Of a stretch of 12,182 nt of DNA, positions 7,501 to 12,182 are shown one piece after another; within the stretch, counting starts at the first letter, position 1, and the number at the start of each line of letters is the position of its first letter. The notes under the pieces are model-generated. The model worked only from the letters and a program-made list of their open reading frames with translations. It was not told where the DNA came from and did not search any database. The position numbers and the translations under genes were made by a program. This stretch comes from Gammaproteobacteria bacterium (GTDB lineage: Bacteria; Pseudomonadota; Gammaproteobacteria; DSM-16500), in assembly GCA_021323555.1 (NCBI GenBank), contig JAJONP010000158.1, forward strand, positions 1 through 12,182. Reading direction: 5' to 3'.

Positions 7501-8326
7501 TAACAAAACTCAATTAAATATGATTATTGGGTATCCACTTGAACATACGCAAAGCCCTCTATTGCATAATATTGTTTATCAAATTCTTGGTTGGAATGCT
7601 GTCATGTTGGCACAACCTACTCATCACTTACGGTCTATGATGCTAGCGATAAAAGCATTATCTGTGGGTCTGGTAGCTGTCACTATGCCGTTTAAGGAAG
7701 AAATATTGCCCTATTTAGATGAAATAAGCCCGGAAGTTGAGAATTTAAAAGCGGCTAACACTGTGATATGCCGCGATGGAAAATTATGGGGTTATAATAC
7801 GGATATTCATGGTATTCAATTTGCCTTGCGTGATCAAGTTATCTCTCATAAAAATATTTTAATCATTGGCGCAGGTGGCGCAGCGCGTGCGGCTGCTTAT
7901 TTCCTCCGAAAAAATCAGGGAAATTTATTCTGGTTGAACCGAACTTATTTACATGCGTTATCAATGGCAAAAGAATTTGGTGGAACTATGATAAATTCGG
8001 ATATTCATCATTTGCCTATTGATATTATTGTCAATGCGACACCCCTCGGAATGTTCCCGCATCTCAATAGTTCACCGCTTTCAAATTATCAATTTCAAGC
8101 AAATCAAGTCGTTTTTGATATGGTATATAACCCTATTGAAACTTTGTTGATTAAAAGAGCTCAATTGCAAGGAGCAAAATGTATTTCAGGATTAGATATG
8201 TTTATTGGACAAGGTTTAAGACAAATTGAGCTGTTATTAAATACATCTATTTCTCTATCAGAAATAGTTGATCGCATTAAAACCAGGCTGAAACAGTCTA
8301 TACAACAGTCGCAAATTTATATATAA
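7493..8326 (+). CDS. aroE: Shikimate 5-dehydrogenase (NADP-dependent)
   Basis: It reduces 3-dehydroshikimate to shikimate. With the start used here it has 277 residues (E. coli 272). Residue numbers below are for this start. Motifs: substrate loop EHTQSPLLHN (17-26), catalytic lysine in VTMPFK (63-68), AANTV (87-91), catalytic aspartate in GYNTD (100-104), dinucleotide loop GAGGAARAA (126-134), ATPLGM (182-187) and the C-terminal GLDMFIGQG (233-241). Two deviations: the usual SxS pair is TxS, and the usual NVT before the catalytic lysine is AVT. ATG 7493 overlaps the aroK stop in ATGATTGA. An alternative ATG at 7478 adds five residues; neither has a good Shine-Dalgarno, and I prefer 7493 on family N-terminal length. 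It is not fused to a dehydroquinate dehydratase, unlike chlamydial AroDE. It is the last gene of block 1 and is followed directly by a hairpin. Confidence 0.95.
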   Translation: MIDNKTQLNMIIGYPLEHTQSPLLHNIVYQILGWNAVMLAQPTHHLRSMMLAIKALSVGLVAVTMPFKEEILPYLDEISPEVENLKAANTVICRDGKLWGYNTDIHGIQFALRDQVISHKNILIIGAGGAARAAAYFLRKNQGNLFWLNRTYLHALSMAKEFGGTMINSDIHHLPIDIIVNATPLGMFPHLNSSPLSNYQFQANQVVFDMVYNPIETLLIKRAQLQGAKCISGLDMFIGQGLRQIELLLNTSISLSEIVDRIKTRLKQSIQQSQIYI

Positions 8327-8341
8327 CCTCTGTCCAGAGGT
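8326..8341 (+). terminator. Hairpin at the aroE stop codon, no U-run
   Basis: ACCTCTGTCCAGAGGT is a perfect inverted repeat starting on the last base of the aroE TAA: a six-bp stem with a GTCC tetraloop. What follows is GGAATAATATT rather than a T-run, so it is at best a weak or Rho-assisted end of the aroA-aroK-aroE transcript, or a 3' stabiliser. Confidence 0.4.
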
Positions 8342-8384
8342 GGAATAATATTAATCTTGCAATTTGCAGAACATTTCATCTTAA

Positions 8385-8477
8385 TCAAGTTGGAGATGAT
8401 TTCCCTCTGACATAATAACCAGCTAATGCAAGGGCAATACCAATCACGTCATTCAGTGCAATACCTGTAGTAACTGT
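8385..8477 (-). pseudogene. Remnant of a gene 3' end (hydrophobic C-terminal fragment)
   Basis: A 30-codon minus-strand stretch with no start codon at its head reads like a protein C-terminus: a hydrophobic helix with small residues (GIALNDVIGIALALAGYY) followed by a basic, hydrophilic tail (VRGKSS). An in-frame TGA at 8478-8480 precedes it, where one change would give TGG, and the frame continues upstream into the degraded repeat copy. This suggests a membrane-protein gene whose front was lost, perhaps when the repeat arrived. I cannot name the family. It could also be chance. Confidence 0.25.
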
Positions 8478-8484
8478 TCACGCT

Positions 8485-8593
8485 TTAATAGGCAAAGTCC
8501 GTATTTGGCCAATCTCGTGCGAAAATTTTATAAAAATGTGCTCACATACAAGTGTATGCTGCGCTACCGTGAGCGCTTACTACCTGTATATTC
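8485..8593. repeat. Second, degraded copy of the palindromic element
   Basis: Positions 8499-8565 align with the reverse complement of 485-550 at roughly four in five bases, with two single-base gaps. Shared blocks include TTTGGCCAATC, TGCGAAAA, GCTCACATAC and GTATGCTGCGCT. The central hairpin is kept with a different loop: CATAC-AAGT-GTATG (8545-8558). A terminal-repeat-like AATAGGCAAAGTCC (about 8487-8500) resembles the first copy's end. After 8566 the match to the other arm is lost, and a second core-like piece, TACTACCTGTAT (8578-8589), follows. The copy is therefore truncated or rearranged and no flanking duplication is evident. It lies between the convergent aroE and membrane-protein genes. 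Confidence 0.6.
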
Positions 8594-8806
8594 TGAGTTA
8601 GTTCTAAAGGTAAGAAAAACAAAAGCACCACATACCACAAACATACCAATAACAACGAACATCGTTGTAATAAAAAGCCAGCGTTCTTTAAAACGCCTTA
8701 GCTTTGCATCCTCCATTTTTTCTTGTGGTGATTTTGTAATACTCACAATAACATCAGGATGAATAACCCAATCATATAAACTGACTTTTTCTTTGTCTCG
8801 TGTCAT
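8564..8806 (-). CDS. Small single-pass membrane protein paired with the RHH gene
   Basis: An 80-residue product of unknown function. Residues 1-42 are hydrophilic and end in a basic cluster (KLRRFKER, 35-42). One strong transmembrane helix follows (about 43-66). The positive-inside rule places the N-terminus in the cytoplasm and the short tail outside. The ATG overlaps the RHH stop in ATGA, so translation is coupled. The tail EYTGSKRSR and the stop codon are encoded by sequence shared with the palindromic repeat, so the natural C-terminus may have been replaced or extended. An RHH regulator followed by a small membrane protein with a WVIHPD-like motif and a basic pre-helix region looks like a conserved pair to me, but I cannot give a named family or role. 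Confidence 0.7.
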   Translation of the reverse strand: MTRDKEKVSLYDWVIHPDVIVSITKSPQEKMEDAKLRRFKERWLFITTMFVVIGMFVVCGAFVFLTFRTNSEYTGSKRSR

Positions 8807-9021
8807 AAAATTATATCACTCACCTTATAGCCTGATTGGTCAACCACGGCTATCTCTCGTCCCTTTTTCTTGCTGTTTATAGCAACATGCATAAGAAATA
8901 ATGCCTTACGAAAGATATCACTTCTTGAAGCATGTTCCTGCTTAGCCATTTCTTCAAATTTTTCAGCCAGTTCCGGTGACAACTCTACTGAATATCTAAC
9001 CATATTTACGTGTTTACTCAT
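8803..9021 (-). CDS. Ribbon-helix-helix (CopG/MetJ-type) DNA-binding protein
   Basis: A 72-residue protein with the RHH fold. A beta strand, VRYSVELS (8-15), is the DNA-reading ribbon in the dimer. Helix A spans about 16-28 and helix B about 32-49, beginning SRSDIFRKA. A short C-terminal segment follows, with GREIAVVD and a hydrophobic end (VSDIIL). Such proteins act as dimeric repressors or antitoxins; here the partner is a membrane protein rather than a recognisable toxin. The ATG at 9021 has AGAGG nine bases upstream; ATG 9003 would cut the lead before the ribbon. The gene and the membrane-protein gene overlap by four bases. Upstream lies a repeat array (9036-9083) that fits autoregulation. 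The pair is opposite in strand to the aro genes and splits them into two blocks. Confidence 0.85.
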   Translation of the reverse strand: MSKHVNMVRYSVELSPELAEKFEEMAKQEHASRSDIFRKALFLMHVAINSKKKGREIAVVDQSGYKVSDIIL

Positions 9022-9035
9022 AAATAATACCTCTT

Positions 9036-9083
9036 AAATACGCGTTTTATGCATAGTACTATACACTAAAAATACGCATTTTA
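9036..9083 (-). promoter_or_regulatory. Putative operator/promoter of the RHH gene
   Basis: Two near-identical 14-bp direct repeats, AAATACGCGTTTTA (9036-9049) and AAATACGCATTTTA (9070-9083; 13 of 14 match), flank a perfect palindrome ATAGTACTAT (9053-9062). The array is nearly symmetrical and the repeats are 34 bp apart start to start, about three helical turns. On the minus strand, TATAGT overlapping the palindrome (9057-9062) is a plausible -10. Repeat arrays over the promoter are typical of autoregulated RHH proteins; the assignment is inference. Confidence 0.5.
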
Positions 9084-9233
9084 AATGATTATATTTTATT
9101 AAATTAAATCATCTTTCAAAAGAACTACTTTAAAACTATTGTATATTTGATTACAGAAGGTCTAGACTTTAGCAAAATCAATCCAGCATGCTTAACCACT
9201 TAAAATTTACAAGAGCCATAAAGTATTTATAAT

Positions 9234-10346
9234 ATGAACTATACTATTATTAAAAAATTACCTTCTGCAGAAGAAGTCATTCAATCTATTCCTTTATCTA
9301 TTAAAGCACATAAAAAGATCCTAAAAGACAGACAAGAAATAAATGATATTTTAGAAGGAAAAGACAAAAGATTATTAATCATTGTGGGACCTTGCTCAGC
9401 ATGGCCTAAAGAAGCTGTTTTAGAATATGCAGCACGATTAATGAGTTTAAATAAAAAATTGGAACATGCGTTAAAGCTGGTCATGAGAGTCTATATCCAA
9501 AAACCTCGCACCACAAACGGCTGGGCAGGTCCTCTGAATCAACCCAACCCATTTTTAAATCCTGACATTGAAGCAGGTATAAAATACACACGCGATATGA
9601 TGATTAAAGTAATAGAATTGGGCTTGCCAATCGCTGATGAAGCATTGTTTACGCACAATGCGAAGGGGTTTTTAGAATTATTATCATGGGTCGCTATCGG
9701 TGCCAGGAGTACTGAAGATCCTGAACATAGGGTTTTTGCTTCTGCCGTTGATTGTGCAGTGGGTATGAAAAATCCTACGCATGGTTTAGTGTCGATTGCT
9801 ATCAATAGCGTTATTGCTGCTCAACATCCTCATGTTGCTCTGATGGATGGGTATGAAGTGCAAACAGCTGGTAATCCTCATGCGCATGTGGTTTTACGCG
9901 GTGGAAATAATGCGCCCAATTATTCTATTAAACATCTTAATGAAGTTAAAACACTCATGAATGCGCATCGTATCATAAATCCTGCAGTCATCATTGATGT
10001 GAGTCATGATAATTGTCTAGTCAATGGGAAAAAAGATCATCGTTTGCAATCTCATACTATTTTTGAAGTCGTTCAAAAAATAAAAAATAAGCCTGATTTA
10101 AAAAATCTTGTAAAAGGATTTATGGTTGAAAGTTTTTTAAAAGAAGGCAATCAAAAAATAGATAAAAATTATCCCGATACAATTGATCCTAATGGATTAT
10201 CTATTACTGACCCTTGCTTAAGCTGGGACCAAACCGAAGAAATGTTAATAAAATTAGCAGATATAAGGAGTTGCTGGAGTGATTATGAATCCAATTATGA
10301 TGAAAATCCCACCTCAACAGGCCATCTCTTATCCGATACAGATTGA
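9234..10346 (+). CDS. aroG: 3-deoxy-7-phosphoheptulonate (DAHP) synthase, type I
   Basis: It condenses PEP and erythrose-4-phosphate, the committed first shikimate step. The product is 370 residues against about 350 for E. coli AroF/G/H. Family motifs are present: GPCS with metal ligand C54, KPRTT (90-94), GARST (156-160), K179 in GMKN, LRGG (221-224), DVSHDN with H258, MVES with E299, and SITDP with D326. The sequence is divergent from the E. coli isozymes (for example ADEALFTHN and GARSTEDPEHR). Feedback-inhibitor specificity cannot be read from it, so the symbol is generic. The last 25 or so residues (from about 345, acidic and Ser/Asn-rich) have no counterpart in usual enzymes and are encoded over the start of aroB. 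There is no Shine-Dalgarno, and a TATAAT directly abuts the ATG. A weak promoter candidate lies upstream (TTGTAT 9139-9144, TAGACT 9163-9168). It is the first gene of block 2. Confidence 0.95.
   Translation: MNYTIIKKLPSAEEVIQSIPLSIKAHKKILKDRQEINDILEGKDKRLLIIVGPCSAWPKEAVLEYAARLMSLNKKLEHALKLVMRVYIQKPRTTNGWAGPLNQPNPFLNPDIEAGIKYTRDMMIKVIELGLPIADEALFTHNAKGFLELLSWVAIGARSTEDPEHRVFASAVDCAVGMKNPTHGLVSIAINSVIAAQHPHVALMDGYEVQTAGNPHAHVVLRGGNNAPNYSIKHLNEVKTLMNAHRIINPAVIIDVSHDNCLVNGKKDHRLQSHTIFEVVQKIKNKPDLKNLVKGFMVESFLKEGNQKIDKNYPDTIDPNGLSITDPCLSWDQTEEMLIKLADIRSCWSDYESNYDENPTSTGHLLSDTD
10265..10279 (+). promoter_or_regulatory. Ribosome binding site(s) deciding the aroB start
   Basis: AAGGAG (10265-10270) lies eight bases before GTG 10279, and a second GGAG (10276-10279) lies five bases before ATG 10285. 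Both are inside the aroG reading frame. Either start gives a normal AroB N-terminus. Confidence 0.6.
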
Positions 10347-11391
10347 ATCTCATTTACTTTCTCATCCTGAAAAATGGTTGCCAGAAGATTGCCTTAATAA
10401 AAAAATAGTCGTGATAACAGACGATACTGTTAAAAACTACTATGGCTATGCCTTACTAAAAAAATTAAAAAAATATGACAGATTACTATTATCATTTTCA
10501 CCAGGGGAGGAATCTAAAAATTATCAAATGAAACAATTTTTGGAAGATCAAATGCTGGTATCTCGTTGCGACAGAGATACAATGATATTGGCATTAGGCG
10601 GTGGTGTGGTGGGTGATGTCGCAGGTTTCGTGGCAGCGACTTATATGCGGGGTATTTCTTATATTCAAATACCGACAACGCTTTTAGCCATGGTGGATAG
10701 CAGCCTAGGTGGAAAAACAGGTATTAACACTAAAAGAGGCAAGAATTTAATCGGTGCATTTTGGCAACCCACTGCTGTCATTATTGATACGAATTGTTTG
10801 ACGACATTACCTAAAACTCATCTAATCAATGGATTAATTGAAGCGCTAAAAATGTTTATGACAAGCGATTTTAAAAGTTTTAATAATGCCAGCAAGCATG
10901 TTGATACAATCTTGAATGGGGATCTTTTAACATTACAAGATATTATTCAACGCGCAATAACAGTTAAAATTAATATCGTCAGTCAAGATGAAAGAGAAAA
11001 TGGCCTAAGAGCTATATTAAATTTTGGTCATACGATGGGACATGCCTTAGAAAAAATAATGAATTATACGCTGCTACATGGTTATGCTGTTGCTTTGGGA
11101 ATATTAGTTGAAGCAAAAATATCACAATTATTAGGTTTTCTTTCGGATGTAAGTTACCAAACTATTCAAGCTTTATTTTTAAAATTGAGCATATCAGCCG
11201 ACCTATTGAAAAATATCGATATAGAGAAAATTATAATGACAACAAAAAGAGATAAAAAAGTTAAATCCGGTAACGTAAGATATGTTTTATTAAAAAACAT
11301 AGGGCAGGTTTACAATGAAGGTAATAACTTTATTCATCCAGTCACAGATGAAATAGTGAGAAATGCATTATTAGAAATAAGAGAGGATTGA
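10279..11391 (+). CDS. aroB: 3-dehydroquinate synthase
   Basis: It cyclises DAHP to 3-dehydroquinate, using NAD and a divalent metal (Zn or Co). With the GTG start it has 370 residues (E. coli 362). Motifs: PGEESKN (75-81), NAD-binding GGGVVGD (107-113), [20 protein letters not shown] (131-150), metal ligands E188 (GLIEALK), H251 ([11 protein letters not shown]) and H267 ([10 protein letters not shown]), and RDKK (324-327). The usual glycine after EALK is Met. The start is GTG 10279 (AAGGAG eight bases upstream) or ATG 10285. With GTG it overlaps aroG by 68 bases, an unusually long overlap that looks like an aroG extension rather than an aroB one, because AroB motifs begin normally. The next gene, aroC, starts one base after its TGA. 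Second gene of block 2. Confidence 0.96.
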   Translation: MIMNPIMMKIPPQQAISYPIQIESHLLSHPEKWLPEDCLNKKIVVITDDTVKNYYGYALLKKLKKYDRLLLSFSPGEESKNYQMKQFLEDQMLVSRCDRDTMILALGGGVVGDVAGFVAATYMRGISYIQIPTTLLAMVDSSLGGKTGINTKRGKNLIGAFWQPTAVIIDTNCLTTLPKTHLINGLIEALKMFMTSDFKSFNNASKHVDTILNGDLLTLQDIIQRAITVKINIVSQDERENGLRAILNFGHTMGHALEKIMNYTLLHGYAVALGILVEAKISQLLGFLSDVSYQTIQALFLKLSISADLLKNIDIEKIIMTTKRDKKVKSGNVRYVLLKNIGQVYNEGNNFIHPVTDEIVRNALLEIRED

Positions 11392-11392
11392 G

Positions 11393-12182
11393 GTGGCAGG
11401 TAATAGTCTAGGTAAGTTATTTAAAATCACAACCTGTGGTGAATCCCATGGTGGTGCTATAGGTGTAATTATTGATGGATGTCCTGCGGGTTTAGATATT
11501 TCAGAAATGGAAATCCAAAAAGAATTGGATAGAAGAAAACCTGGACAAAATTCTATTACTACACCTCGGAAAGAACAAGATTTAATACACATTCTTTCAG
11601 GTGTTTTTGAGGGGAAAACAACAGGCACACCTATTTTATTACTTTCCTATAATTCAGATATGCGCCCTGAAGAATATGAAAATTTAAAAAAAATTTACCG
11701 TCCTTCTCATGCGGATTATACCTATCAGATAAAATACGGCAGGCGAGATTTTCGTGGAAGTGGAAGAGCCTCAGCACGTGAAACACTGGCTCGTGTAGCC
11801 GCAGGGGCTATTGCTAAAAAATATTTACAGCAACATCTTCACATAGAAATTTTAAGCTATGTGGAGCAAGTCGGTCATATTCATTCAGAAGTCGATTATA
11901 AAACAGTAACAATGGATGCGATTGAATCCAATATCATTCGTTGTCCAGATGAAAATGCAGCTTCTAAAATGATTAGTCTCATTGAACAAATTAAGAAAGG
12001 GGGAGATTCCATTGGCGGCATCATAAAAGGTGTTATCCGAAATGTTCCAGCAGGGCTAGGCGAACCTGTTTTTGATAAATTATCGGCTGATTTAGGAAAA
12101 GCCATGTTAAGTATTAATGCTGTCAAAGGTTTTGAAATAGGTTCAGGATTTAGTGGAGTTACTCTACGTGGTAGTGAGCATA
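11393..12182 (+). CDS. aroC: Chorismate synthase (partial, 3' end beyond the window)
   Basis: It converts EPSP to chorismate with reduced FMN as cofactor. The visible 263 codons are the N-terminal three quarters of a protein usually 350-390 residues long; no stop is reached. The start is GTG 11393, preceded by AGAGGA, and gives the typical opening [12 protein letters not shown]. Motifs: TCGESHGG (about 14-21) with the active-site His, [10 protein letters not shown] (24-33), RRKPGQ (43-48), TTGTP (about 78-82), [17 protein letters not shown] (103-119), [11 protein letters not shown] (121-131; the common form is RGGGRSSARET), [10 protein letters not shown] (134-143), GDSIGG (204-209) and KGFEIGSGF (246-254). 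The start lies one base after the aroB stop, so translation is coupled. Last visible gene of block 2. Confidence 0.95.
   Translation, partial: MAGNSLGKLFKITTCGESHGGAIGVIIDGCPAGLDISEMEIQKELDRRKPGQNSITTPRKEQDLIHILSGVFEGKTTGTPILLLSYNSDMRPEEYENLKKIYRPSHADYTYQIKYGRRDFRGSGRASARETLARVAAGAIAKKYLQQHLHIEILSYVEQVGHIHSEVDYKTVTMDAIESNIIRCPDENAASKMISLIEQIKKGGDSIGGIIKGVIRNVPAGLGEPVFDKLSADLGKAMLSINAVKGFEIGSGFSGVTLRGSEH

Noticed and set aside
8505..8762. 85-codon plus-strand frame
   Set aside because: It lies antisense to the RHH-coupled membrane protein and across the degraded repeat copy; it has no ribosome site and no protein-like features.
1..12182. tRNA, rRNA or CRISPR arrays
   Set aside because: I saw no tRNA cloverleaf signatures, rRNA-like conserved stretches, or regularly spaced direct repeats.

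Overview
The window looks like a piece of chromosome from an AT-rich gammaproteobacterium. The rpsO-pnp pair, with an 89-residue S15 and a PNPase of about 700 residues, is of the enteric/Legionellales kind. The strong AT bias, an effector-like orphan protein and a compact aromatic cluster suggest a host-associated member of Legionellales (Coxiella/Rickettsiella-like). That placement is inference; nothing here fixes a genus.

Layout. Positions 1-330 hold one doubtful small ORF. From 330 to 685 there is no gene, but a 175-bp palindromic element (405-579) with 12-bp terminal inverted repeats and 8-bp flanking direct repeats looks like a MITE. Next comes rpsO-pnp on the minus strand, with a good sigma70-type promoter ahead of rpsO. 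An orphan helical protein with an effector-like C-terminus (3371-4387, +) converges on a DUF4143-type AAA ATPase (4415-5512, -). The ATPase promoter sits so close to its ATG that the mRNA is probably leaderless.

From 5592 to the right edge lie six shikimate-pathway genes on the plus strand in two overlapping blocks. Block 1 is aroA-aroK-aroE (EPSP synthase, shikimate kinase, shikimate dehydrogenase). Block 2 is aroG-aroB-aroC (DAHP synthase, 3-dehydroquinate synthase, chorismate synthase, the last cut by the window edge). Together they cover every step from erythrose-4-phosphate plus PEP to chorismate except 3-dehydroquinate dehydratase (aroD/aroQ), which is not in the window.

The blocks are separated by about 900 bp of accessory-looking DNA. 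It contains a hairpin after aroE, a gene remnant, a second degraded copy of the palindromic element, and a minus-strand two-gene unit encoding a ribbon-helix-helix (RHH) protein and a small single-pass membrane protein. An operator-like array of direct repeats around a palindrome precedes the RHH gene. The second repeat copy appears to supply the last codons and stop of the membrane protein gene. Both repeat copies lie between convergent genes.
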